Assembly (NCBI GenBank): GCA_023213395.1
Contig: CM041465.1
Coordinates: 246,395,741-246,459,740, forward strand
DNA: 64,000 bases
Source: Cycas panzhihuaensis
Lineage: Eukaryota; Cycadophyta
Reading direction: 5' to 3'
The position numbers and the translations under genes are program-made. Shown here one piece after another: positions 22,484 through 32,810 of this stretch. Numbering within the stretch: the first letter of the stretch is position 1; the number at the start of each line of letters is the position of its first letter. The notes under the pieces are model-generated. The model was not told where the DNA came from. It did no database searches and saw only the letters and a list, made by a program, of their open reading frames with translations.

Positions 22484-23960
22484 TCACGAGTAAAATTTCT
22501 TAAGGAATTTTCCATTAATAGCTTTCTCAAATTCAAGACCCTCCAAGGTGGTAATCCTATAAGCTCCATTACTGAGGCTTTCGATAATGACAAAGGGGCG
22601 AACATATCTGGGCTTAAATTTGGCCAAGCGGTCATGAAGATACTCCAATTTGAGGATGTGGTCCCTGGGAAACAAATGACGAGAATGAAGATGTTTATCA
22701 TAGGTCCTTTGTGAGTGGGCTTTGGTTGCTAGGTTAACCTAGTAGGCGGCTAAGCGTCTCTCATCCAAAGCTTTGAGGTCAAGGACGCGAGCCTGGCAGA
22801 TCGATTACTCATCAACGAGACCCTAAAGAGAGACACGCAAGGAAGGAATCTCCACTTCCAACGGGAGTACCGCCTCGATACCATAAACTAGGGAGAATGG
22901 GGTCATTCCCGTGGCAAAACGGATAGAGGTGTGATAATCCCACAAAGCAGAAGGGAGCTAAAGATGCCAGTCTCTTTGAGACTGAGCAACAGTTTTCTTT
23001 AGAATACTAACAAGAGTCTTATTGAACGACTCCACTTGTCCATTTGCCTTAGGGTAGTAAGGAGAGGAAGTTTTGTGAGAAATTTTAAACTTCTCAGAAA
23101 GCTCATCCATCTCCTTGTTGCAAAAGGGTGTTCTATTGTTGGTGATTAGGACATTAGGAATCCCAAAACGACAAATGATATGCTAGTAAATGAAGGTAGC
23201 TATTATCTTACCAGGGGTAGTAACTAGAGGGATGGCCTATGCCCATTTGGTAAAGTATTCTGTAGCAGTCAAGATAAACTTGTGCTACAACGAGGAGGGT
23301 GGGGAGATAGCCCCGATGAGGTCTAGACCCCACTGAGTAAAAGGCCACGAAGATATGATAGAGTGAAGGGCCTCGAAAGGTACATGGGAGATATTAGTGT
23401 GTTCCTAACATCGCCGACATCTCAGGGCAAAAGCATGGGCATCCTTGAAGAGGAATGGCCAATAGTAACCCATATGGAGGATCCTCTGGGCCATGGACTG
23501 GCCCCCAAAGTGACCCCCACAAATACGATGGTGGCATTCGTGGAGTATTTGGTCTGCTTTGTCAGTGGTGACACAGCGGAGGAGGATCCCATCGAAAGAC
23601 CTCTTGTATAATACTTCGTCCATGAGGAAGTATTGCCTAGAAAAAGTCTGGATACGAGATCTAACCTTACTACTAGCATCAGGGCGGTATTGTTGTTGCG
23701 TGAGATACCGCACAATATCGCCATACCACTCATTATCGATGAGTGGATGGGAAGAGACATCATGAATAGTCAAGATGGACTCATCAGGAAGGGAATCATC
23801 AATGGGGGTATCGAGCAAGTTAGGAATAAGGCCGTCCATGAGCTGCTCAGCCACTACCATTCCTTTCTTCGATTTCTGGTTGACGATATGAAGATCGAAC
23901 TCTTGAAGCAAGACGGCCCAACGACCATCCCTACATGTCAAGTCCGGATGAGTAAGTAAA
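22484..23960 (-). pseudogene. T2 integrase relic
   Basis: On -: zinc-binding 'LHECHHRICGGHFGGQSMA' and 'FALRCRRC' near 23550-23410. Core 'WGLDLIGAISPPSS' (first Asp in LD), 'FTKWA.AIPL', 'NVLITNNRTPFCNKEMDEL' (second Asp changed to Asn) and 'YYPKANGQVESFNKTLV' (Glu present). C-terminal 'FPRDHILKLEYLHDRLAKFK', 'GAYRITTLEGLEFEKAINGK' to 22484. The upstream connecting part has 'NSLPDESIL'-like 'DDSLPDESILTIHDVSSHPL'. Stops interrupt the core. Loss of the second Asp makes the product inactive even without the stops. Confidence 0.87.
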
Positions 23961-24399
23961 TATCGCAAGGGATCAGACTGGATGATTACCTTGGTGGTGT
24001 TACGAGTAAGTAATGTCTAAACTTCTTGGTTGCCTGGACCAAGGAGAGACATTCCTTCTCAATAGGAGAGTAATTAAGTTCAGCAGCCACGAGGGTACAA
24101 CTGATGAAGTAAATGGCTCTCTCGACTCCTAAGTCATCCTCCTGAGCCAACATAGCACCCAGGGACTCATTAATCACTGAAGTATAAAGAATGAAGGGCC
24201 TATCAAAACAAGGAGACGCTAATGTAGGAGTAGAAGTGAGGGCTTCCTTGAGTCTTTCGAAGGCTTGTTGGGCCTTATCAGACCAAACAAATGGGGCTTT
24301 CTTCTTCAATAGGTTGGTTAATGGTTTAGCACTTATGGTGAAGTCTGCTAGGAAGTGCCTGAGGAAATCAAGCCTACCTAGGAATGACTTGATCTGTCG
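23961..24399 (-). pseudogene. T2 native RNase H relic
   Basis: 'KKKAPFVWSDKAQQAFERLK', 'FDRPFILYTSVINESLGAML', 'ERAIYFISCTLVAAELNYSP', 'EKECLSLVQATKKFRHYL'. The first catalytic Asp is missing (LYTSV in place of Y.DAS), as in T1. Some known Tat elements are thought to have degenerate native RNase H with a second one supplying the activity, which fits the separate aRNH at 18201-18608. Confidence 0.82.
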
Positions 24400-25260
24400 T
24401 TAGGTCTTAGGAGGCGGCATATCAAGGATTGCCTTGACTTTGTCAGGGTCAATCTGGATTCCTTGCTTTGACACAAGAAATCTAAGGAGTTTGCCCGAAG
24501 TGACGGCAAACACATACTTGAATGGGTTTAGGCTTATGTGGTACTTGTGGCATCGCGTGAAGATAGCCCGCAAGTCAGAGGGATGATGGGTCCTAACACA
24601 TGAGAGACCCATCATGTCATCCATAAAGACCTCCAATATGTTGTGGATGAGGTCATGGAAGATAAAGTACATCACTCTTTCGTAAGTAACGCTTGTATTT
24701 TTAAGACCGAAGGGCATTGCCTTATAGGTAAAGGTACCCCATGGGGTGGTGAAGGCCATCTTGTGGCAGTCTTCAGGAGATATCTGAATCTGATTATAGC
24801 CAGAGAAGCCGTCCATCAAGGACATAACTTCAAATCTGGCGGTTCGATCAATGATTTGATCGATGAAGGGGAGTGGAAAATTGTCCTTAGGACAAGCGTT
24901 GTTAATATCACAGAAATTGATGTATATCTGGATGGTCCCATTCTTTTTAGCAACGGGAACAATGTTGGATACCCACTTGTGGTAATCAATGGAAGTGATA
25001 AGTCTAGCATCCAAATGCTTCTTGACCTCTATCTTAACGGCAGCCAAGAGTTTAGGGTAAAGAGGACACTGCTTATGGCGCACGGGACGAGCATCAGGAA
25101 TGGTAGTGAGATTATGGGTGACAATGGAGGGGTCAATTCCCTTCATGTCAGAATAATCCCACGCAAAGACATCCCAAAATTCTTGGAACAAAAGGGAATA
25201 TTCCCTTACTTCATCAGGAGAGCATTCCATTCCTACCTTAATGACCTTGTTAGGGGCTAA
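24400..25260 (-). pseudogene. T2 reverse transcriptase (Tat), long open frame
   Basis: 276 uninterrupted codons from 25230. In order: 'EFWDVFAWDYSDMKGIDPSI', 'RPVRHKQCPLYP', 'WVSNIVPVAKKNGTIQIYI', 'DINNACPKDNFPLPFIDQII', 'SLMDGFSGYNQIQISPEDCH', 'AFTTPWGTFTYKAMPFGLKN', catalytic 'VFMDDMMG' near 24632-24609, 'LNPFKYVF' and 'LLRFLVSKQGIQIDPDK'. Wording is of the Tat lineage. The catalytic Asp pair is intact. It is the best preserved pol domain of the Tat copies. Neighbouring domains are broken, so a working polyprotein is unlikely. Confidence 0.92.
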
Positions 25261-25579
25261 GACTATGTCCTAGGTCACCCCTATGCACATGGCATTCCCC
25301 TCCTCAAAATTGAGAGGGGCAAGGTCAACAGGAAGAGATGGAATAGGGGATGGGATTGGGTCAGCGAGCGTGGACCCAATTGCGAGGATCTTCTGGTGGC
25401 CAAGCCTATGGTGACTAGAAGAAAAGTTGGGTACGGAGCCCACTAAGTGCTCAAGCAAGGCTTCATCATCTTCGAAGTAATCTACCCCATAGATGACCTT
25501 ACTTCGAATAGATGAAGTGCTGGAGGAAGTAGGAGCAATGGGACCATGATGGTCATCAGGTTATCCAATGTCCTCAACA
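25261..25579 (-). other. T2 protease-RT linker, distal part
   Basis: On -: 'PIAPTSSSTSSIRSKVIYGV', 'DYFEDDEALLEHLVGSVPN', 'NFEEGNAMCIGVT.DIVLAP'. Continues the linker cut by T3 at 39179; T1 has the same 'YFENDEALLEHL'. Confidence 0.7.
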
Positions 25580-25584
25580 GACTC
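25580..25584. other. Target duplication of T3, left
   Basis: GACTC, identical to 39179-39183 on the other side of T3. Confidence 0.85.
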
Positions 25585-26132
25585 TATTTCTCAGCTATAG
25601 GGAACAGACTTGAGATTGGTCGACTCAGGTAAGTACAGGTATACACTTCTCACTTTCAGCTATTGCTTGGTAGAAGTCATTTAGAGTGTTGTTTGATGCA
25701 TGCTTACTTACCATTTATGTGATCACATTGCTTTCTTGCCTAATCACGTTGCTTGTGCCTGTCGCATATTATTCAGCCTATGACGACCCACCATGGGATA
25801 CTCCTCAGTGAGTCATGCACCCCATATGGCACTCAGCTACATGCAACACCTCCACAGCTCCTTAAACATCGTCGTTGGTCACAACCTGCTCGCGTCAACA
25901 CTCCTGTCATCACTTTGAGTGTCCTTCTAGGTGTGATAGGACCACCCCTTCGCCCCCCTAGGCCCCCCCCCCCCCCCCCCCCCCCGAGACTCGTCTCTCT
26001 CTGTCGGCCACTTGCCAGCCACCTAGGCACAAGCTCCTAGCCTACCCAGCCTCTGCACACCCTTCTATTTGGCTTTAGGCCTCGGGTCTGCCTTAATTTT
26101 GACTTTCATTCCCACACCACTGTAAACTTAAC

Positions 26133-26200
26133 GGTATAGTGAAGTTCGCCGTGGTACCGTGAAGTTTGCCGCAATACCACGAAGTTTACCGCGGTGCGAC
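26133..26200 (+). repeat. 20-bp tandem units in T3 5' LTR
   Basis: Three 20-bp units: GGTATAGTGAAGTTCGCCGT, GGTACCGTGAAGTTTGCCGC, AATACCACGAAGTTTACCGC, then a partial GGTGCGAC. They lie about 125-190 bp upstream of the TATA box, so in U3. The T3 3' LTR has two units. Confidence 0.8.
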
Positions 26201-26323
26201 TGTTTAAACTTATTTTTTTAAACTGCCGCAGCAATTCTCGCTCTTTGTGCAAAACTGCCATGTGGCACCCTCGGGTACTCACCCCCACTGTAACCTGAAA
26301 CGTTCATTTGGGGTTGGGGTGAG

Positions 26324-26330
26324 TATAAAA
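26324..26330 (+). promoter_or_regulatory. Candidate TATA box of T3 5' LTR
   Basis: TATAAAA in the context GGGGTGAGTATAAAACT, conserved at the same place in the 3' LTR (37258-37264). A likely start for the element RNA. Confidence 0.55.
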
Positions 26331-28245
26331 CTAAAAAACTAAGCCATTTGCTGCTTCTTCTTGGTTCATTTTTTGCTCTCTACTCTAGCTCTCACTCTAT
26401 AACCTTCATAGGATCTGCTCCTCTGCTCTGGCTCTTCTTCCATAGGGCACCTGCTGTGTCTTAGGCCTTACTCCAGCAGCTTCAGGCTCCCTTTTTGCAG
26501 GTCTATTTCATGGAAGGAACGTACTCACAGCATCTCAACAAGCAAGCTCTAAGATCTCAGAGTTGCATCCACGTTTGCCTCCCCTTCAGCCCAGGTTTGA
26601 AAAGAATGTTTGGCACAGGCTTTTCCCTCTAATTTTTAGCAGAATCAAGCTCCTTCCTTCTGCTACAAGGTACTCCTTCAATAGTCCTTTAAGTTTCTTA
26701 GTTTTTTTCCTCTTTTTTATAAGCAGTTTTGAGTTATTCCTTGCTCCTATCTTTGCATTTCATAGGAGCTTGCATGTTGCTCCTTATTTTGCAGCACTCC
26801 TCCTCTCTTCTCCTACAAGCTCACTCCAGGGTGGCTGTGCAAGAGGGCTGCATAGGGACGGGTGAAGGGAGAAAGGTGGGATCAGTCCCCTTGTTGGCCT
26901 TCTCCCCAAGGGTTTTACCCTTCCCTTCCTTCCTCTTCCACTTCATGCCACTCTCTGGAGTTGGGCCAGGGATATTGAGAGCTTATTTCCAGCTCTGAAA
27001 ACAGTGTTAGAAGCCCTTTCCATGCTAGTTTCAAACCTGCACTCTCAAGTTTTGGGCATCACATAAGCCCCCAAACCCATCCTGGTCGGTTTGTGATCCT
27101 TGGCTTGTCCCAGTATGATGATTTGTTGTGCATTGCACTTCATCTCTTGGGCTTGTCTGTGCACCTTTTTGTTGGTTTATCACTTCTTTTATCTACTATC
27201 CCATACAGTCATTACACCTTGGTTTTCCCCCATTAAGGCTACGTGGAGGTACTTGTGGGTAAGTTGGCCATTCTGAGGCTAACTTCCTGATCTTAGTCAC
27301 TGCTTGGTGTTGCTTTGATTTGAGTCTTGCTTGGAGGTTTTGGAGTAGAGTGTAATATTGTTAACTTGATTTATTAACTACTTCTTGTATTAATATATAT
27401 ATTAGGCATATTTGGTAGCCCCCTCTTCTAGGAGGTAGAAACCTTGTTTTGTGCTTGGCAGGTTCGCGGCAATGGAAGTACGAAGGAGGCAGACTTCTTA
27501 ACAGGTTAGTCTCTAGCTAGTAGTACTTTCATTTTCCTTCTTTGCTCTTTTTTTGTTGCTTTCCTTTCACATGATTGGGGAAGGTAAGGTAGCCCCTCGT
27601 CCATTCATGGCAACCATCATCAACTAGCCCCACACCTGCGTGGTGAGTTTAAGTGGACGAGTGCGAAAGAGCATAAGGGAGCACATCCCAACCATGCTTC
27701 TTTTCTAGGTATTCCTTGTCCCCTTTTTTGTCCTTTTTTTCCGTTGTGTTTCTTTTATGCATACGTCGCATGCTAAAGACATATAGGAAACACAAAAAGG
27801 GAAAGAACACATTCTTGCATTTATGAATTCTTTTATAGTTGTTTATATCGTGTGTAGATAGTTCTTAGGTATGAGCCACACCTCCCTTACACCCTATCTA
27901 GCCCATACGTAGGCCATCGTATCTCACACACATTTGCCCGCATGTTGCCTTCTCCTTCCCGTGAGAAGGCATAACTTCCTAGAGCCCCTCTTCCTCTTCC
28001 CGGCCATCCAAGGGGTAGGAGGGCCTCCTCTTTTGGGACAACCTAAGGCTTCGCCTTGCGTCCTTTTCCAAAGATTGCCCTAAGGCAATTGAGCACCATT
28101 CGTGGGTCTCGAATCCGCACTGTGGCGTATGGATGCCATGCATGGTGTTCTTTCTTGCTGTTAAGGTCCTATTTATAACCTGACCACACCTTAGTTTGTT
28201 ATACCCTTCTAAGCATAGAAGACCATCCCATAGATGCGATTTTGC

Positions 28246-28265
28246 TGGCGACCATACTGGGGATC
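28246..28265 (+). other. T3 primer binding site (tRNA-Arg-like)
   Basis: TGGCGACCATACTGGGGATC one base after the LTR. It resembles the site I recall for Ogre elements (TGGCGACTC.GCTGGGGA, tRNA-Arg) with few differences. The tRNA identity is from memory and not verified. Confidence 0.65.
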
Positions 28266-28500
28266 TGCCAGTAAGAGAGCTAGTCTCGCTTCTCTTTCTG
28301 TTGATACTATTGCTTTTCGGTAATCTTCCTTATTTTCCCTTTCCATTGGGCAACCCCCAACACGTGTTTCATACTCTTTTTCCTTCTAACAACTTTGGCA
28401 AAAGCGTTATATGTGATATTTCTCACGTCATTTATGGGGTTTACCACCTTTATTAGAAGACTCTTCATATCACCTACTTCCATCATCAGAATCTGGTTTG

Positions 28501-30490
28501 ACAATGGAGGGCTATCCTTATGACTGGGCATATCATGCCTTCACCTTGGGAACTCACGAGTTCCCTGTGTCTATTCTGGGATCCACCCAAGAGGGTGACG
28601 ATCCTATCTACTACCTAGGTGACCAACATCACCCCATCGACATCCATCCTTCTACCCATGTGGTAGAAGACCCGTCTTCTCTCGAGGTTCACCCTTCGAT
28701 TAGTGATTCTTATAAGGAGCACTCTGAGGGGTCTACGTCATTCGAGGTCCCATCCACCTCTTATGGTCACGTAGATATCCCTCCCACTGACGTGGTTGAA
28801 GTTATTAACGAGTGCTTTCGAGTGGCTTGTCTTCAATCATGTCCCAGGTGGTTTGAAGGTGTTCTGCGTGGTAGAGCATCCTCTTTATCTACTCCTTTGC
28901 CACATTCTTTATCTGCACCTGCCCCTTCTACTACTAGTAACCCTTTCATTCCTGCACATTCATCCTGCTCTTTTCCTACACCAACCATGGGGGTGAATGT
29001 TGCACCTTCCATCCCTCACCAAGGTCCTAGTTCTTCAGCACCCTCCTGTGGTATGTCTTTCCCTCAGTTGGGGGTTAGCATACCCTTTCTTAGTTAGGCT
29101 AATATGCCATCCTCTAATATGGTGCATACGTTCCCTAGTAGGCCTATGGGTCCTACTAACTCTTTGACTACTAGTCATGTGGGGCCCGCTCCCACATATT
29201 CCCAAAACCAACCTGTTGGTCCTTCCTTTACGCACCCTGTGGTACACTTCTCAACAACAGGGGGTGGTAAAGGGAACCACCTCTTAGCTTATGGGGTGGA
29301 CCTACTATACCCATATGGGATTGCACCACCTACAGGTGACCCATATGGGCAAAACTCGGTTCCACACCCTCCTTTTCCGCCATCAAGCATGGCCTCTCTC
29401 ACTGCGCATTCGCAAGGGAACCCAACTCCCTTTCAAAGCGCTTATCCTCAAGCCCCCTTCCAGCAAGGGGCATTTCCTCAAGGAGGGATGGGTTTGCCAC
29501 CCCTATCCATTCCTTGCTCACTACCTACTACATCATTCATTGATCCTACAATCCAGGCAAGGGCATGTCCCTTCGTGGACTATAGATCAATACCACTATC
29601 TATTAAGGCATTAAGAACTAATCTCCTGCCTCATCCTCCTGAAGTTCCTAAATTTAACAGAACTTCCTCGTAAGACCTAGTAGAACACGTGCATAGTTTT
29701 TCTATGGCATGTATAGATTACTAGGCTTACAACCACATATTGATGAAGCGTTTTCCATGATCTTTACAGGGTGATGCCCTTAAGTGGTTTTATCACCTTC
29801 CTGCCCACTCTATCTCTTCATTTTAGCAATTGGTGGATGAATTCATCAACTACTTCGATGTAGCTCGTCCTTTCAAAAGTGGAATGAAATCTCTCCTTTC
29901 GCTTAAACAAGGTCACAATGAAATGAATCATGACTTTGTGCAACGATTCCATGATCTTCTTCACTCCACTAGGGCCACATTGTCCGAGGAGCTGAAGAGA
30001 GACCTTTTCGTTAACGCACTTCACCCTGAAGTACATGTGGAAGTCCTTAAAATGGGGGCGACCACATGTGACTCCGTGATTGTAAAGTGCTTAGCGTTGG
30101 AGGCTATTGAGATCCAAGCTGGACTCAAGAGGCTTCTCAAGCCCTCACAACATTGTAAGGCATCTTCCTCAACCAAAGAAACTAAACCCTCACAACCCAC
30201 CAGGTCTACTTCTCACTTGACTGAGAAGACTTTAGACCCTCTTACTTCTGTTATACGCTCATTCAAATGTACGATGAAGGAGCTTAAGCTTCAAGCCCCT
30301 TCATCTCCAACTTCCAACAAACAAATTCAACAAGCTTCTCAAGCCGCTCCTCCTACGGGAGGTAATGCCTAGCCTTCTCAAGCAAAGAAAGCAGATCCTT
30401 TGCTTAAGAAGAAGTGGTGTTCTGTCCACGGGGAGTGCTTCCATGATAACTCGTGTTGTCGGGTGTAACACCCTTGTGATGCCCCACAAC
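28501..30490 (+). pseudogene. T3 gag
   Basis: One frame with few stops. N-terminal 'MEGYPYDWAYHAFTLGTHEF', then a Ser/Pro/Thr-rich region, 'DLLYPYGIAPPTGDPYGQN', 'ACPFVDYRS', 'ALRTNLLPHPPEVPKF', and the capsid-like part 'QGDALKWFYHLPAHSISSF', 'LVDEFINYFDVARPFKSG', 'SLLSLKQGHNEMNHDFVQRF', 'LKRDLFVNALHPEVHVEVLK'. A zinc-binding motif 'KKWCSVHGECFHDNSCC' lies near 30409-30462, the Tat-type arrangement with His in the second position. The capsid protein would package element RNA. Stops at 29095, 29671, about 29721 and 29751, 29824 and 30370 are mostly TAG or TGA where Gln or Trp is expected. About 660 codons in all. Confidence 0.85.
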
Positions 30491-30727
30491 GTGATTCATC
30501 TCCTAGGCAGGCCTTGAGGCCCAATCTTAATCACATTTCCTAAACATAGGGAGCATGATTGCAATGCTCAACAAAGAAACAACCGAAACCAGGGAAGATC
30601 CCTGAATTCCCATCCTTCCTGCGATAAGGGGAAGGGTGCTCGAGATTCATCTTCTTTCTCTTGCTCCCCTGACCAACGCACTCCATCACCTCCACGATCC
30701 CGGAATAAGGGAAAGAAGGTTGTCCAA
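30491..30727 (+). other. T3 gag-protease linker
   Basis: Charged, low-complexity linker with stops ('PKPGKIPEFPSF', 'GARDSSSF'). The frame shifts between gag (frame 1) and protease (frame 2) somewhere here, probably by small deletions and not programmed frameshifting, since no conserved slippery site is seen. Confidence 0.5.
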
Positions 30728-31520
30728 TTGCTTGAGGCCACTCCCTTATATGCCCTAACTTGGTCTCAAGCTGTAAAAGAGGCAGTTGGCACCTCTACAT
30801 CTACATCACATCTTGATCCTCTCCTGGAACCCCCTGCACTTTCCAAGACTATTCCTGTATGCCTTGGCCGTTACGATTTTCGAAGGGTGCTTACCCAACC
30901 TACTGAAAAAGGTAAGCCCTTCTCTATTGTTGATGAGCTCTACACCATCGTTGCAGGGATGTCCTTGATGGATGTCTTGAGAAGCCACCCTGAACAACAT
31001 GCTCTTCTTCTTGAAGCTCTTGGCCAACAGGATGCTTCCATCCACACAGTGGGTGCTACCTCCTATGGACCACCTGGCATCTTATTTAATCCCAGAGATC
31101 TCTCATCTCCTAGTAAGCGAGAGAAGCTTTTACATTACCCATTCATCATTACCATTGACACTCCTAATTTTATCATAAAGAGGACCATTATAGATAATGG
31201 CTCTTCGGTTAATGCTATGCCTGCGCGCATGCTCAAGGAGCTAAGCATAGTAGCTCTTGAGTCTGTCCCTTGGAAATGCTAAGGGTATATGATGGAACTA
31301 AGAAGTCCCCTTTAGGGACAGTCTCCCTTTCCCTTACCTTAGGAGGGAAGACAGTCTCTGTCGAAGTTATTATACTTGATATCGATGTGGAGTACAACCT
31401 CTTGTTGGGCTGACCATGGCTCAACCAAATGGGAGCAATCTGCTCCACGCATTAGGGGCAACTTAAATTTATCCATGAAGGACAAGTTAAAGTTGTCGCC
31501 CATGAGCCTATGCCATCTCA
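30728..31520 (+). pseudogene. T3 aspartic protease
   Basis: 184 open codons, then a one-base shift near 31280. 'VVQLLEATPLYALTWSQ' begins near 30719. 'GKPFSIVDELYTIVAGMSLM' and 'DVLRSHPEQHALLLEALG' are shared with T2. The active-site segment is 'RTIIDNGSSVNAMP' near 31180-31221. Beyond the shift: 'GKTVSVEVIILDIDVEYNLL' and 'GQLKFIHEGQVKVV' to about 31500. The D-N-G-S active site is of the Tat type. It retains the catalytic Asp and Gly, unlike T1, but the frame is broken. Confidence 0.8.
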
Positions 31521-32810
31521 CACCTCTCTTCTAGCCTGTCAGGATATTTTCGACGATGAAGATAGCGATCCTGAGGAGGCTGCCCCTTCCGTGGGACCTT
31601 TGTTTTAGGAGACCGACCTTCATCAGTTGGACCCTATGCCATGTCATGAGCCAAACGTAGTCAGGTTTACCCCTATTGGTGTAGGTGGTTACGGTTACTT
31701 AGCTGTGACGGGTGATTCTGAGTCAAATAGCAAGGGTTATGAGCCCTCTCCTTGACGTGTCGCCCTGGTTTCACGAGCACCTAGGGGGATATCTCAATCG
31801 GATATTCTTACTCCTCTTCATTCCACATTGGCTCCTGAGCCGCTGGTCCTGAACCAGCCACTTATTTCACCTGCTCGGCCTCCTCGAGCGGTTTTACATA
31901 AGCATTCACGTCGATGAGCCACTCGTAGAGGCACTTCTTCTTCACACTCTAGATCCTCCCCTAGGACTAGAGCCACTCTTACTCAGATGTAACCTTGCCA
32001 CGCGATCTGTTGTGTGCTAGGTCTGTTGCACTCATCTAGTTCTGACCATAACGAGTTTACTGGTAGGCCTAACCACATCGGGCCTACCCTTCATCACCTG
32101 TCTCCTATCCTGCGTGTGACTACTCTTACCCCTATGTGGTCTAGGCACACCTCTTTTTCTCTTCACGCTCCGAAATGAGCCTAAACTACCATCTTAAGTT
32201 TGTTCCCATTCCTCCCAGCCACGGGTAGAGTGACGACTTAGGATGGCCTCTTCATCTCCTTCTGGTTCCTCCTGCGAAACACGTGTTCCCATTTCCTTTA
32301 GGACCTTGTCCTCCTATTTTGGACATCCCCCAGTTATGACGACGCTTTGGAGTATCGTTACTCCCCCTCTTGCTTGGTATTTCCTTTGCATATCCTTCTA
32401 TGCTCCTCCGTGGACATGTGTGTCATCCTATTTACTAACCCTACATATGTCTATCACCTCTACTTATGGTGGTTGTGTGTGCTCCTGTTAGGTATACGGC
32501 CATGCATGGAAGGAAATATGTGCATCTCAAACAAATATCATAACAAAACATCTATGTCATATATAACAAAACATACATATCAAAATGGGGCGCCAATTGC
32601 CCCGTCTATATATATACATCAAAATCATGTGTCATATCATACATCTGGTATGGTACATCCTCTGTGGGAAGTCGGTGTCCTTACAGGGGGGGTATAATCG
32701 CATGACTCTATATGTGGTGACCCCCTGGAGGCCCATGCTTTCCCCCTGTCAAAACCAAATACATATACCCTATCCTACTACTATCTTGCTCCTGGGGTAT
32801 CATCTCCTGG
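31521..32810 (+). other. T3 linker with RT-to-integrase deletion
   Basis: A Ser/Pro-rich linker continues to about 31990 ('DIFDDEDSDPEEAAPSVGP', 'GVGGYGYLAVTGDSES'). From 32154 the sequence equals the region after integrase in T2 (GAGCCTAAACTACCATCTTA). The roughly 2.8 kb of RT, RNase H and integrase found in T2 (25260-22484) are absent. 31990-32153 is unassigned and holds the deletion point. 32154-32810 is the spacer before the antisense ORF end. Confidence 0.75.

Larger units (their letters stand above)
25585..28244 (+). repeat. T3 5' LTR
   Basis: Begins TATTTCTCAGC (mutated TGTTTC) and ends GATGCGATTTTG (other copies end GATTCCA). It repeats 36590-39178 throughout. Contains a poly-C run (25966-25985), three 20-bp units (26133-26192) and a TATA box (26324-26330). 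Open stretches at 26563-26998 are LTR sequence without a conserved domain. Confidence 0.9.

Noticed and set aside
24643-25260. 205-codon open stretch on +
   Set aside because: It is the complement of the T2 reverse transcriptase, whose - strand motifs are unambiguous.
26563-26998. Open stretches in the T3 LTR, repeated at 37497-37932
   Set aside because: Repeated because the LTRs are repeated. No domain, and the frames are not kept in the T2 LTRs.
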